Below, one piece after another: positions 36,335 through 48,584 of a stretch of 64,000 bases of DNA (its first letter is position 1; each line of letters begins with the position of its first letter). Under the pieces are notes generated by a model. That model saw nothing but the letters and a program-made list of their open reading frames with translations, was not told the DNA's origin and ran no database searches. Location of the stretch: NCBI GenBank assembly GCA_037176845.1, contig JAYKXP010000047.1:248001-312000 (forward strand), written 5' to 3'. The stretch is from Paramarasmius palmivorus (taxonomy: Eukaryota > Basidiomycota > Agaricomycetes > Agaricales > Marasmiaceae). Made by a program: the position numbers and the translations under genes.

Positions 36335-36998
36335 ATGGTCCCTAGATCCAGGCGTTCTGCTGTTCCGTCTAGAGGTATGTTCTGTTTCTGGACTCGCAGT
36401 TTCCGCGTGTCGAGAGGTAACTTTTCTTGTTGGACTGACAACGCTTGTTTTTAGATAGAGGCACATCGGAAACGTTACTCCCTTTGCACGCTCGTCCAGC
36501 TACCATCCGAGTCCGAGTCATAAACATCGCAGTCATTAAAGTACATGGGAACACCATCACTTCATTTGCAAGGAGCCACTTGGTTGGCGGTACGAGGCTC
36601 AAATTACTGGTACTGCCATCTCGAGAAACTCACGATTTTTCTATCCAGGTTCGCTGCAACAAATACTCATCCAGGCGGCACTACTCCTCGCATTCGTATG
36701 GATACTTGCAAACTGGATGCTCCCCACGTCCCGCACACATCATGCGTTCCCATTGCCAGATCCTGCGACCATGTTGAATGTCACCGTGTACTACATCCTG
36801 AACATCACCGTGTACATCTTTCCATCCGCCACAGCCTATCTCCATCCTTTCGGCCAGAATAGCTCCCATTCCCTTCTCGCTGGCGAAGAGCTCTCCGCTA
36901 TTTGCGCCCGTACAAATAATAATCCACTCTATGACCCCACACTCTATGGTCTCTGTGGGCTTCTTGGACGTTATGCATTCGAGGACGTTTCCAATTAG
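36335..36998 (+). CDS. Type A motif/membrane protein, copy A1
   Basis: Three exons, 36335-36374, 36455-36589 and 36649-36998, giving an open frame of 174 codons plus stop. Exon 1 is MVPRSRRSAVPSR. Exon 2 reads DRGTSETLLPLHARPATIRV, then INIAVIKVHGNTITSF, the motif. Exon 3 starts SLQQ and runs ILIQAALLLAFVWILANWML, a single transmembrane segment, followed by an ectodomain-like part MLNVTVYYILNITVYIFPSA and HPFGQNSSHSLLAGEE with several NxS/T sites. Both introns are phase 1, exactly as in copy A2. Paralog of genes at 41.4 and 51.1 kb. Converges on B1. No known family. Confidence 0.55.
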
Positions 36999-38272
36999 AA
37001 CGTAGACACGATATATTTGCGTATAATCGAACGGAATTGTATATGTAGTTCAGGGCTAGATAAAACATCGATACGACATCGCTGACGGAAGCCCGGGGGG
37101 TGTGGCAATAGTGTAACTCTGGGGACGAGTAGCTGCTGAGTCAAACCACGTTCGACTTGTTTCCCAAGCAATAATTGTTGTCGGCGCCACATGTTTCTTG
37201 CCGGTCCCGACAGCCAAAGCGCTGGGACAGTCTGATTGTGGAAGTCGATTTTGGAAGCATTGGCGAGAGTGCTGCGAAACGGTGTCATTTAGATCGTACG
37301 ACAAATGCCAAGCTACACACCTTTGATGATCTCCAGATCCTATAGGGGAACACCTCACAAGTTTTTTGACATAGGACCTTCAGCCTCCTGACAACTAGCC
37401 ATAGCTATCCAAACACATCGTGTTCCTGGAAACAGTATCGCGTATGTCGAGCATAAGAATGAAGAACGTATCTGCGATTCTAAGCAGCTGCCTATGGCAT
37501 CAGCCCCCCGCAGATGGATGTTGGTACGCGAGATAGCGCTTCTGAGACGCTGTATTTCTCGTACCGGGAGTAAGCTAAGCATTGGCATGGCAAAGAGGCG
37601 TTTGCAAGGGAGCTCAGAGCATTGGGGTCTGAGCAATGGTTAAGGGGGCAGTGGCCGAGAATATCAGAAGGGGTCTCTGGATGGGTCATCAAGAATCCAG
37701 CGTTGTTGCTTGTGGCGACACTTTTAAAGGAACGACTGTACAGCTTCCTGTCATACAATATTCCTTGAAAGATGCAGAGAAAGTCCAGAAACCAATCCTC
37801 AATTCCTGGATAGGCAGTGCTTGTCCTAGCACTTGATGCTGTGGCGTATCGACCAACCGGGATCATCGGATTTTGTCCCTGATCATGTGTGGAGTTCGCT
37901 GGCCAGCACTGGGTTCTTTCACAGTATCGTCCGTGCCCTTTGCTAGAGCTAAGCTTCCAAGTGTGAGTTCGGAAGGCAACGAAAATAAGTCCCAGCTATC
38001 CCCTTGAATTCAGCCGTTGAATCTTCAGGGGTAGCCCGGACCTCCCCTGCTCTGAACCGACATTTGAATAGCAGCGACATACCGATTGCGTACCGAAGTA
38101 CCTGAATAAATCCCCTTCAGGGTTTGTTTCGTTTTCAGCTTTGAGTCTAGTGTCATGATTCCCGCCACGGGAAGGTATCCATACGTATAGCCTGGACAGT
38201 AGATCGGAATTAAACGATTGCCTAGATTATACAACACCTAAAGTATACATGCATCAGTCCTTGAGTCTTGTT
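36999..38272. other. Spacer of duplicated unit 1
   Basis: Between A1 and B1. The part near 37720-37880 matches 42630-42760 in unit 2 (shared CTTTTAAA-G-AA and GGCA-T-T-TGTC-AGCAC-T-ATG-TGTGGCG blocks), and a weaker match lies near 52450. A 125-codon minus-strand frame (37492-37866) is not preserved in unit 2, so I do not call it. Confidence 0.4.
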
Positions 38273-38632
38273 CTATGCGAACCTGACAGTGAGAATAGCA
38301 ACCACAATGATCGCGAGGACGAAAAAGACAACCAAACCGGTAAACCTAAAACAGTGCATCAGAGGAGCAGTATAAGGGGTATGATGACGGGTTGCCCTAC
38401 TCTTGAGCTTGATGATCATAAGAAAGAGTTACAGACATTGAGAAGGTAGATACGTACTATTATAGAAGTTGCTCGCGTTATTAGCATGATTTCCGTCCCC
38501 GAAGATATTCGTGTTGAATGTTCTATCATTGGCCGGAGGATGAGTGGTATCAGTTCCATGAGATGAGTCTGTCGTACGGGAGCCTGTCCGCCGGCGTCGG
38601 CCGCCCGTGATAGAATTCTTGTTGTGCTTCAT
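38273..38632 (-). CDS. Type B motif protein with C-terminal membrane anchor, copy B1
   Basis: Exon 1 (38632-38454) begins MKHNKNSITGGRRRRTGSRT and carries RTFNTNIFGDGNHANNASNF. The intron has a GTATCT donor and a TTTTAG acceptor. Exon 2 (38345-38273) encodes FTGLVVFFVLAIIVVAILTV then RFA-stop, a single C-terminal transmembrane helix. 83 residues. The basic N-terminus, motif, then tail-anchor order is repeated in copies B2 and B3. A tail-anchored protein with its motif facing the cytosol is inferred. Confidence 0.6.
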
Positions 38633-38754
38633 TGGTAGGAGTATATCTAGATATAGCAGTGAGCCATTGTGAAGTGCGCTGTCATAAATTGCGATACGCA
38701 CTGTTCGTCAAGAGAGAGAAAACTAGTGAGAAGCAAACGCAAGGCCAAAGCGAC

Positions 38755-38800
38755 ATTTATATACCAGCCCATGAGATGGTAGGAACACAGAAGGGCCCCT
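38755..38800 (-). promoter_or_regulatory. Conserved TATA block of gene B1
   Basis: TATATA at 38758-38763, 126 nt before the B1 ATG. The sequence on both sides (GGCCAAAGCG before it and ACCAGCCCATG after it on the plus strand) is shared with the B2 locus at 43394 and partly with the B3 locus at 53117. Confidence 0.5.
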
Positions 38801-39479
38801 GGTTATCCGCTTTGCCAGCCTACCGAACGAGGCGAACGACAGTGGCGCGCACAGCCCGCCTCTAACGACCAAATATTCTGAGGTGTCCAGGACAGCTTTA
38901 TATTATGGGCTAACATATTAGTAGCTCCACAGCTGTATCAGTCACGACAGCAAAATGTCTCAGTGCACTGCGAAATCGTACCGCTGCTCCAATAATTCAG
39001 GCCCAGGACCCTTCAATGAGTATGTTTATATGAGCAGGCGAGCCTATGAGCAAGCTATTCGACATCGTCAATGTCGCATAACAATAACATATAACGCAGT
39101 CTCCTGACCATTAAACCGTCTTGGGGTTCACCTCGATGACCCATGCATGCCTGCTCAGCCGCATCAACATCGCCTCCATGTATCAAAGCAAATCATAGTG
39201 ATCTTATGTGTTCTGCGGTGTAATGTACATCGTCAAATTCTCAAGGTGATGGCTATAAAACGACATTGAGGAGGCTATGCAGAGCTAAACAACTTGGTTA
39301 CGCACCTTCTACAGTATCTACCGTCGAATCGTTAAAGTCACAGACTATGGGTTCGTTCCGAGTCGCTCGAAACTATTTAGGCCCACTAATCCGAGCTCGT
39401 ACATGAAAACTGGATCCACTACTTCTGGGATTGACAGCCTCGATAATGTGCCTCTATGGCCTTCTCATGAAAGATCATC

Positions 39480-40090
39480 GAAAACCTGACTGTCCCATTA
39501 GAATCCGAGTTTGACGATAGACAAGATGATCATACATTTAATCATATGTTGACACGGTGTCCCCATACCGTTCCCACCCCTGCACGTCCACGGAGTCCCG
39601 ATGATTTGTAGAGTACGACTTTTCTCGAGCATGGTTGAGACCAAAGGTAGCATTAGGACGAGAAGTCGAAGGTTCGCTTTTGCGCATCGCAGGCCGAGAG
39701 CTAGGGTTCGTGGATGGTTACCGTTCATCTGCTGCCCGGGTAATGCGTGAGCATACCTAGTTATCGAGATGGTTCCATGCATCTGCAGTAAGAATAGTTC
39801 GACTAGTCGTTTCATGGTATTGGTTATATACGGGTGTAGGGTATCCAACCTCGCCATTGATTGAAGCATTGATGCATTGATGAGGGAGCCCGTCGTTTCT
39901 GGGATTTTGTATACACCGTATACACCAATATCTTCTCAATTCCGAGCCCTTGAAATACCTTCTTGACCTTTAGCGCTTCAGCATCGAGCCTGTTTAGAAG
40001 AAACGAAAGGGGAAAAACGCACTGCACTCCATCGTCACTTTTTCGATTGACCCATCCAAAATCTTCAATATCCACAAGTTAAACCCGAAT
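39480..40090. repeat. Segment repeated near 43.9-44.35 kb
   Basis: Plus-strand blocks such as TTCAATATCCAC (near 40065 and 44304), a CATCGTCACT-rich flank, the GAAACGCAC-type block before it, and GTTCGTGGATGGT-ACCGTTCA (near 39708 and 43970) recur in the same order. A third weak match lies near 47800-47890. Open frames in the copies differ, so no gene is called. Confidence 0.4.
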
Positions 40091-40426
40091 TCCGAGATTC
40101 CAACAGCAGGTTATGGCAGAGTTGCGTCACGTCAAAAGCGTGCTCGCCACGGAAGTCGTCCCTCGGGTGGTGTTGCTTGGATGTTGCTCACAGGAATAAC
40201 AGTACACTGAAAAAAGGTTGAGATCTTTGCAGCGACGGGAGTTTTGTGATCATGAGTGTCTTGGACATGTGCACGAAGGTCCGTCGTTTGCCGAGTCTTC
40301 AAAGGTTCCCACAGTGGACGGGTTAATAATGTGCTCAAATGCGACCACAACACATCCCCTGGCCGTATCCGCTTTCCTTCCTCACAGTGTCCCGAAAAGT
40401 GGTTCATCTCAATGGAAATTTCATAG

Positions 40427-40705
40427 ATGGCGCTCCTCGACCGCTTTCTGCCTCATGAAAAGCTCCAGAAGACAAGGATCTCCCACGAGCGGTACCAGAG
40501 GTACAGCTACAGCATCTATTCTACGGAATTCACTCTTCGGCGTCACTCTTTCGAGATACATGACTGGGCGTACGGCGGATTTTCAACTTCTATTGTTCCG
40601 GGGAATCAGGATGATGTATGTGGGGACGGACGCTGGAAATCGGTAGTCGAGCCTTCGCAGGTATACCAAAGGTATACATATGTCTTTCCCCTGGAAATCG
40701 ACTGA
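40427..40705 (+). CDS. Unknown gene with possible motif variant, type D
   Basis: MALLDRFLPHEKLQKTRISH, then SIYSTEFTLRRHSFEIHDWA, and GGFSTSIVPGNQDDVCGDG. The last block resembles the FNNVTGNQYN motif. The frame closes at 40705, but later exons are likely: a frame 40800-40966 reads WAISLEQAEHAKLSPISTQR and VWHSTYLLPDIPRVFEHVTA. Joining them is uncertain. No family recognised. Confidence 0.33.
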   Translation: MALLDRFLPHEKLQKTRISHERYQRYSYSIYSTEFTLRRHSFEIHDWAYGGFSTSIVPGNQDDVCGDGRWKSVVEPSQVYQRYTYVFPLEID

Positions 40706-41436
40706 TTGTACTCGCAGGAACCCACTATCTCGTACCCATGGCATTAGTATCTGACGATCTTGCAACACCCAAATCTTCCATTCACGGTCCAGTGGGCCAT
40801 CTCTCTGGAACAAGCTGAACATGCCAAATTATCTCCCATATCGACTCAGAGAGTCTGGCACTCCACCTACCTCTTACCAGACATACCACGGGTCTTTGAA
40901 CACGTTACTGCAACCGCAACCGCAAAACTTCAAGTTTGGGACACCCATACCACCAATTCCCGATAATTATCATCGCAGTCCGATGTTATGGTCCGCCTCA
41001 TAGTTATAATGCCTGCGAAGTCGTCGAGACTCGCTAGGCAGATCGTAGAACCCTGGGGTTTTATGTAGCTAGCATAATCATATCGAAATGAGCACCTCAG
41101 CACTCCTAGGCTAAGGATGAATATTTGAATAACCAACGGATGACAGTGACAAGGGGAAGCAGCAGAGCGCCGGCAGGCCGAAGGCGAAAACTCGGACTCC
41201 GCATCTGCCGAAAATTCTTTCTTCCAACGACAATCATTGTCAATTGCAAGGCAAAATTACATCCTCCAGATCCAGGATGTACCGTAACTCTGACCTCCAC
41301 CAAGATCTCGCGTTTTGCACATATGGATAACATGACTTTTATGCCATACATAAACAGCCGATGACGCGTTGTGACTGAGCGGGCGGCGCACACCTGTTGA
41401 ACGGCCTTTTCCTTTCGATCCCAACCCCACTTTGTT

Positions 41437-42125
41437 ATGATTCGCAAGTGCCCACTCTGGTATTATTCTAAAGGTAAGTCATTTCAAGAAAGTAACTTGT
41501 ACCGCCGAACTGACAACATGATTCTCAGATAGAGAAGAAATTTCTTCAATGCACGATCGGCCACCGGCGAGAGTAGTCGTTGTGGGAGACTACAATAATG
41601 TTTCTTTGCAAATTGCTGAGGTTCATTTGGTTTACGTTGACGGTACGCCTGCTCAGATAGCCACCCTTGAAGAAACTAAACAGGTTCTTTCGTCATCCAG
41701 GTCTTCGACTTCCGAGTTCCGCTCAGGTCATCCAGTCCATCCTACTTCTTATCCCAGTAGTTTGGATACTATCCTGCGGAATGGCGGTATTGTCACCTAC
41801 AAGCCAGGCCTTACCGGTTGCTGTCGTCGTCGCCGTCTCCAAACCAACAACCGTTCTCGAAGTCACAGTTCACTACATCTCCGTGTGTAGCGTCTTGCCA
41901 TCCACGATGGTACCAGTCTATCTCTTTGCCCTTGTCGAGAACAGCACGCATATCTCCCTTGGTAATCGGGATCTTTCGGCTGCCCATTATTGTATGATCA
42001 AGCACCAGTTTCATCATGTCCCCGCCCATCACGAGCTCTATGGACTGCTTTATGTAGGTGACGGGAGTCCAGGGGCCTTCGGAATGACTCCAGAATGGGG
42101 AGTACGGTCGGGATGGGAGTATTAG
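41437..42125 (+). CDS. Type A motif/membrane protein, copy A2
   Basis: Exons 41437-41473, 41529-41642 and 41701-42125 sum to 192 codons with stop. Exon 1 is MIRKCPLWYYSK. Exon 2 reads DREEISSMHDRPPARVVVVG then DYNNVSLQIAEVHLVYVD, where VVVVGDYNNVS is the motif. Exon 3 starts GLRLPSSAQVIQSILLLIPV then VWILSCGMAVLSP (transmembrane). The outer part has TTVLEVTVHYISVCSVLPST and ENSTHISLGN, aligning with MLNVTVYYILNITVYIFPS of A1. Same intron phases as A1. It converges on B2. Confidence 0.58.
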
Positions 42126-42956
42126 ATATGAGAAGCTGTGTTTGTTAGCGCGACTTGGTCTTGACACGACCGTTATCGTGAGATCGTGAATGTCTATTAT
42201 GAAATGAAATTGTTGATTTTACAGAGACTTTGAAGGTGCTATGGGAGGGTGTCAACTCAATAGGATTACAGATGTCAAGCTACACACCTTGGGTCACCGT
42301 CAATATCCGGGCCACACAATCTCCCATACCTCAGGCTATCGGCACGCTACGGCACTCCATATTCCATATTGACCTGCGATCCTGTACGGGCGTTAGCACA
42401 AGCACAACGAATAAATTCGTGATCCCAGTGTATCAGCTTGAACATTCACGGATGGTTACCTGCGTGCGACTTTTTGAGACTAGGTTCCGCTGCTTCTTTT
42501 TAAAGATGGACGTCGCGAAGAAATTGACGAGGGGCTCAGAATCTTGTGCCGGTTGAAGCATTAGACAGGCTGTAGGTGTGGGAGCGACCACAAGGGCGGG
42601 TCAGCAAAGATCAACGAGTCATTGCGTGAGCTGCCCTTTTAAAGGGAAAGATGTAGAACCGCTCTCTAGAACACGTCCAGGTCCTCGATACTCAATCTCT
42701 TGAATAGGCATTTTGTGTCAGCACCTAATGTTGTGGCGCACTGGCCGCTCTAAAGCAGGGGCAGCGACACACGGATGTACCTGAATAAATCCGTTTCAGG
42801 GTTGCCTTCAATCCACTTGCTATGCTTCCCGCGGGGGAGAAGGGATATAGCTAGGCACGCCCACATGCACTAGTAAAGCGGAATTAAATGATTGCTATTA
42901 GTATACAATACCTAAGATATACAAACGTCCAACATGCGTCAATCCTGAGTCTCGTT

Positions 42957-43267
42957 CTATATGAACCTGGCAGTGAATACAACAATTATGACCATTGCAA
43001 TGGAGAGAGAGACAATCAAACCAGGACTCCTAAAGCAGTGCGTTAGAGGCATCCAGAATACATGAAAGACTGACGGGCTTCATACTCTTGAACTTGATAA
43101 TCATACACAGTGTCTGCGTTATTAATAAAATTATCATCTCCAAAAACGACTGTCTTGAACCTTCTATGGTTGGTCGTGTGATGATTTGTACCAGTTGCAT
43201 GAGCTGTGGCGTGAACGGCCGGCTGCCTGCGACTACCTTTCGACTTGGACTTGCCGCTGCGTTTCAT
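42957..43267 (-). CDS. Type B motif protein with C-terminal membrane anchor, copy B2
   Basis: Exon 1 (43267-43107) begins MKRSGKSKSKGSRRQPAVHA and has RRFKTVVFGDDNFINNADTV. A GTATGA donor and TTTAG acceptor join exon 2 (43029-42957), SPGLIVSLSIAMVIIVVFTA then RFI-stop, a single transmembrane helix. 77 residues. Exon 2 is 73 nt, the same length as in B1, and the phase is identical. Confidence 0.6.
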
Positions 43268-43384
43268 TGGCACTATATCCGCAATGGGTTCAGTGAGCCA
43301 TGATTGTACGATTGCGTTATTGGAGATAAATACACACCTGCCCGTCAAGAGAAGAAAATGAAAATGAAGAAAATGCAAGGCCAA

Positions 43385-43425
43385 AGCGCTGGTTATATAC
43401 CAGCCCATGGGATGGTAGGAACACA
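43385..43425 (-). promoter_or_regulatory. Conserved TATA block of gene B2
   Basis: TATATA at 43394-43399, 127 nt before the B2 ATG, inside a block nearly identical to the one upstream of B1. Confidence 0.5.
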
Positions 43426-44480
43426 GAAGGTACCTTGATTATCGACTACTCCAGCCTCCCAAACGGTGCGAACGACACCGGTGCGCACAGCCCCCTTTCC
43501 ACTAAGTAGCAGATATTCCGAAGTTTCCTGAATTATTGGACAACACAATTCGGCTCCACATATGACAAACAGGTATCAGCCAAGACACCTAGTAGGTCCA
43601 GAACCATCCAATGAATATGTTCATGGTGAGAAAACGTGGGCCATTCGACATCCTCAACGCACCGCGAAACGTCGCCTGCTAGGTCCAGAACCATCCGATG
43701 AGTATGTTTATTGGGGGCCTAAAAGTAGGCTGTTCGACACCGTCAATGTTGAGGTCCTGTATTGACATTGGCGATCTCCTGGTCATTGAATTGGTGCCCC
43801 TGTACATCATCTCGAACCACTCCAACATAGCATCAAAGCAGCTCGTAGCAATTACAAGAGGGTTAAGTGCGAAGGTCCGAATTGAAACGACTGCAAGGCA
43901 CTAACTGGTATACAGAAATTTGATCGAGTTCGGGATTTGATGACCTCAAAAATCTGTCCCTGTGGTCTTCGTGGATGGTCACCGTTCAAACTTTGCTACT
44001 TCGATAATGCGTAAGCCGGACGTTCGGAGCCATAATCGACATGCTTGTACGCACCAGGGATAAGAAAGACTGGATCATTCATCCTTTTGTACTGGCCTCG
44101 TCATGAAGTATCGAGGAAACATTCAAGTTTCCAGGACTTCATGACGATACGACGTCAATGGTAGTATCTTCTTAAGCTTGAGCCCAAATATGCACCTCCC
44201 TGTTCAAAATTTATCAATGTAAGAAAAGACGAAAGAGAAAGAAACGCACCACTCATCGTCACTCGTTCTATGATCTATCGACCCACGTCCTCCAAATTCT
44301 TCAATATCCACCGGTCCAACGTCGACTTTCGAGCAGCGGAAAAGGCAGAGACGGTGTTGTATATATACAATTCTAAAGGAATGTAGCATGCTCCACGAGA
44401 ATTGGATGAGGTTGCTAGCCAGACGAACGGTAAATCAAGGAATGTGGTTGGGATTGTCTGAGCGAGGTTCGGTGTTTACG

Positions 44481-44766
44481 ATGAAGGTTGATTTTTATGC
44501 GTGTCGTGAACATGATGATGAAGGTCGGTGTGAAAGGGATAAGTTCACCCCGTGAAGCGTTTTGGATTTTCTCAGACGACCATCGACATTCTTCTAAGCT
44601 AAGGATACAAAGATAGTCTCTGCACGTACAGTAGGATTAGTGGTGGATAATGATAGTGAGGTACAATGCCATATAGGTGTTAACGAATAACGATCATAAT
44701 ACAACGTTGATAGCAGCAAAACTTGGACAGCATTTGGACCATTAGGAGCGAGAGAAATAAGGAAGT
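44481..44766. repeat. Direct repeat, copy 1 (partner at 48585-48890)
   Basis: The two copies share long runs such as TTCTAAGCTAAGGATACAAA (near 44593 and 48704), GTACAGTAGGATTAGT and ATAGGTGTTAACGAATAACG. One minus-strand frame is open in both up to the same stop (TVRAETIFVSLA here, TVRMETIFVSLA there), with a 6-nt in-frame indel. It may be the end of a small gene or non-coding. The copies flank the GRDP copy 2 locus. Confidence 0.6.
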
Positions 44767-44822
44767 GGATCAACTATTGTCTATTGTACAAGGTGAGCAC
44801 CGTCTTGGAACCGTCGCCTCGA

Positions 44823-47243
44823 TTAACCGCCGCATCCACCGCATCCACCGCCACCGCATCCACCACCACCTACACCACCGCACCCACCAGAACCAACTCC
44901 AGCTCTACCTCTATTTGTACCTGGAATAAAACGTGAGGGCTACAAACTAGGAATCAAGTCTGTGACATACGGCGAATAACAGCAGCATTCGGGGTTTTAG
45001 AGACATTTCCTCTTGATCGCTTCTCTTTGAGTTTCACTATCTTTTTTTCCTTCTGAAGCACTCCTCCGTCCGACGCAGAGCATACATCATCCTGCCTTCC
45101 GTTATGAGTATCATGTTTTGGTGTCCAGACAGGATCAAAAGGGAATTTCAATGAATCGGTAGACACAAGGGTCCGAGCCTTGGTAGTCCAGGGCGCAACA
45201 ATTACTCGACGAATCCTAGATCCAAGAGCTTCCCGTGGAATAGGACAACTGCAGTTATTATATGGACTATTGAACCGTTTCTGGGGATTCAGATGGCTCA
45301 GCGTTGCCAACACAGACCGTAGAAAGCAAAGATTCGCACCTGCCAAGCTTGGCGCGTATTGACAAATGAAGACGATAGCCGTTCCGGTTCCACTTTATCA
45401 TTGCTGGTATCGGGTAAAGCACATATCAATGCTTGGCAGTGCACCAAATGGATAATATGTTTGACTTACTGGTCAAGGAACCGGTTCAGGAACCGCAGGC
45501 AATCCTCTTCGTACTTGCTGGGTATAAGCTGATGCGTATGCCAGACCAAATCTATGTCCAATGTGGGTACGAAGAACGATTTTGGAGATGAATATATCAG
45601 ATCTAGAAATCTAGAATGACTGGAGTCAGAGTTTCGTTGACAAGACTGGGCAATGACATACGCGTGATATCGTGTAACAGCGGATTGAAGACGTATTGTA
45701 GCATCTGTCTCGTTGAGAGATGAGGCGTTCGTCCACCCTAGGTCGTTCATTTTCTCGACAAAGGTTCCCTGTCTCAGCACCTAATTACTTGGTGAGCATA
45801 TTCATCAAGCTTTGAAAACTCGTGACGAACCGCGCCAACGAGATCCAGGGACCAAGGTTTGCCGTCAGTATAGGCACTCATGATCCTAAGGAGACTATAA
45901 TCGGGCATCAGTTTATATTGTATAAACAAAAGTCAAGGATGGGTGCACAGTTTGCCATTTCCGCCAGGAATGATCTTGCTCATCTCATGTTGAATAGCAT
46001 CTTTTGAGAACTCGACCCGGTTAAGGATCACTGACTCCCAATCCTTTTGAAGGGAAAGAACCTGGTTGGTTGATTGCCTAGGAGAGTTATCGAGCGGAGT
46101 AAAGCGATGCTGAGTTCCGTTTGGCAGGTAAAACATTGGTGATTTCAAAATCTTCTCCTTGATCGTACGAGCCCTTTCATAATCGTAGGGATCGCTGCTG
46201 GTGTAGAGCGTGCCGCTATAGTGAAATATGAGAAATTCCGAATCCATTGAAGGTGCTATACACGTACGCGAGATATACCTGATAATCCCTCATGTCTTCA
46301 CAAGTTCCATTCGCCGAGATATCCTTTGCAAGCTTTCCGGTACCGAGCATTGATTTAGTGATTTGCGGACACATAGCCGAATTCATGCATTTTGCTGAGA
46401 ACTTCTCTTGAAGATACCCGGTCTCGTAGCTATCCATGAGCGCTGCGGAAACATCAGTGTGCATATGAGTGGTGACAGGGTTTGGATTGACATACGCGAG
46501 ATGAAATCTATGCGACAACTAGGACACTTGACTATCGTCGTGGCATGAACTTCTGCAGATTTAATAGGATCAAAAGGGAGTTGCGTTGCGTTAGTCCATC
46601 CATCGGTCCGACTCAGAGAAGGGTCTAACACGAGGCAAGATACGACCGTATCCTATACAAGTCAGCCATGTGGGTCAAGATACTTCAGATGTAGAACTTA
46701 CAAGGTGTGTCCCAACGACGAGACCAAGATTCTGAAGGAAATTGAGCGATGAAACCCGCTTTACATCCTCTTGATACCACCTGTTTAGGAAACCGCAGTC
46801 AACGAAAGGATGATATCTAGACTGGTGATATAACCGTACCCGGGATTGAGCATGTAGGCATGCCAGACCATAAAAACATCCAAAGGGGGTAGGTAGTACT
46901 GCAAAAGATCGTTAATGTCGTTTATATCTCGATCGCTCGCCCATCTACACCACAACTCGAACCTATCTGATGGTCAGTGATGCTCAAAGTTCTCGAGATG
47001 CTAAACCCACCGTTCGACTGCGAGACCCACGAACCATGCCCAGCGTTTGTCTTTGTTGTGGGGAGTAAACCACGGGAATTTGTCTTCAATGTCTCGCTCA
47101 CTCAAGTTGATGATTTGAGACCTTAGCGTAGCAAACGCATGCAGTAGTCTCAGATGCCCTTTGACATGGGACATCGAAACCAAAGGACTTGTGAAGGCCT
47201 GGCCTATTGCATATAATGCAGGTTCGTCTGAGGATGAAACCAT
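44823..47243 (-). CDS. Glycine-rich domain-containing protein (GRDP, DUF1399), copy 2
   Basis: Start MVSSSDEPALYAIGQAFTSP. Then DKRWAWFVGLAVER, and the PPLDVFMVWHAYMLNPG block with the GTACGG donor after CCCGG, WYQEDVKR, TTIVKCPSCRIDFIS, MDSYETGYLQEKFSAKC, SSDPYDYERARTIKEKILKS, VLRQGTFVEKMNDLGWTNAS and FVPTLDIDLVWHTHQLIPSK. It continues DKVEPERLSSSFVNTRQAW and KRFNSPYNNCSCPIPREALG. A Lys-rich tail (KEKKIVKLKEKRSRGNVS) and a final exon GRAGVGSGGCGGVGGGGCGG complete it. All splices restore a continuous frame, so this copy looks intact. It mirrors copy 1 at 22.2 kb on the other strand and lies inside the motif-gene array. Confidence 0.8.
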
Positions 47244-48584
47244 TGAGAATGAGCGGAAGAAAGATCAAATCCAGGGCCTCATCATATATGAAGCATTGTA
47301 TACATAACACGGCTGACCCAGCCCCTATGTATCCACTCCCTGATCGATGCCCTCTTGACGTATGACAGGATGGCTATTGAGTGCTGAACGTTTGAACGGG
47401 AGTCTCAGCTTTAATACAAAAGCAACCAGGTCAGGAACGCAGCGAAGCAGTAAATGGCCTCACTTCACCGTTTTTGGCGTGCCATCCTGATTAACACCGC
47501 GCACAAGCCAAACCTAAAGTGGTCGTCAGTAACGCATTGAAGCCTTGAAAACAAAGAACGTGCCGTGCACTAGGATACGACTATTTTCCTCATGGAGTTC
47601 CTTGAGTAATCGAGGGCAAACCGTGTTTCCTGTTTCTCCTAATTCCCAGCATGTTTTTTTCGTGCGCCCGGTTCGGAGGGGCATTGGAACGACGAACTCG
47701 ATAACCATAGACACGGGGTACCCGATCTTCTTCAGCTATCCTAATCTGACCGCATAGCCTATTTCCTTTCAATCCAGACGACCTATAAAGAGCCAAATCA
47801 GACCAAAGGCAGCCTAGAGGAAAAATGGAAAAAGACGCACAGCATACCCTGTTACCTCCCCCTTCCAACATCGCTGAGCTGCACTCGATATTCATATTCA
47901 CAACTCGGCCATAGAATTTTGATGGGTATCTTTGAGAATCTGACAGTCGTCAAGCGTCGTATGGAGATTTGTGGAACAAGAAGAGACAGTAGTATCGGTC
48001 GTCCGGGCTCTGCGGTCTTATCGACATACGAGCAATGTTCGTTATCGAGCTCCCAAGGTGCTGACTATGTTGTGCCATGAGAACGTTATACCAATCGCTG
48101 TAAGACTGGTTGCGTACCTTTCACGGTTGAATGGTCAAACTCATGGGTCATTCGGCCGGTTTGAGAAAGGAGACGGTCGAGTTCGTCGTTCGTGAAGCGA
48201 GTGAACCTGTTTCATCAAGGATAATCGGCGGTATTTTCGCAGGTCTTAGCCCAAACGGCCTGTTCAACCTAAAGCATCGAGCCTTGTTAGAAGGGATCGA
48301 TGCGGAGAGGAAAAAAAAAACAAAAGGGATAGACAGACCTCATGCCCCAGTCATCCACGGACCCCCCAAAGCCTTCAAGATTCAAGATCTATCAACGTCA
48401 GCGACCCGGAGAATCCTACAGCTGTGAAACTTCGTATAGAGGTCTTGTGGAAAAGGCGGAGAGACGGCCTGTCGACGGTCGTGTATGATTCCAAAGGCGA
48501 AAATCCGAGTATGACGTGTTCAATGGGAACTAGCGATAAGGATGACCATTAGAATTTCAAGCTCCTATCGAATCTGTATTTGCT
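47244..48584. other. Stretch without supported gene
   Basis: Holds the GRDP copy 2 promoter side. A plus-strand frame (48131-48427) and a minus-strand one (47590-47901) have no family likeness. The segment near 47800-47890 weakly matches the 40.0 and 44.3 kb repeats. Confidence 0.35.

Noticed and set aside
37492..37866. Minus-strand frame of 125 codons inside duplicated unit 1
   Set aside because: The matching bases in unit 2 do not keep the frame open, so it is probably non-coding.
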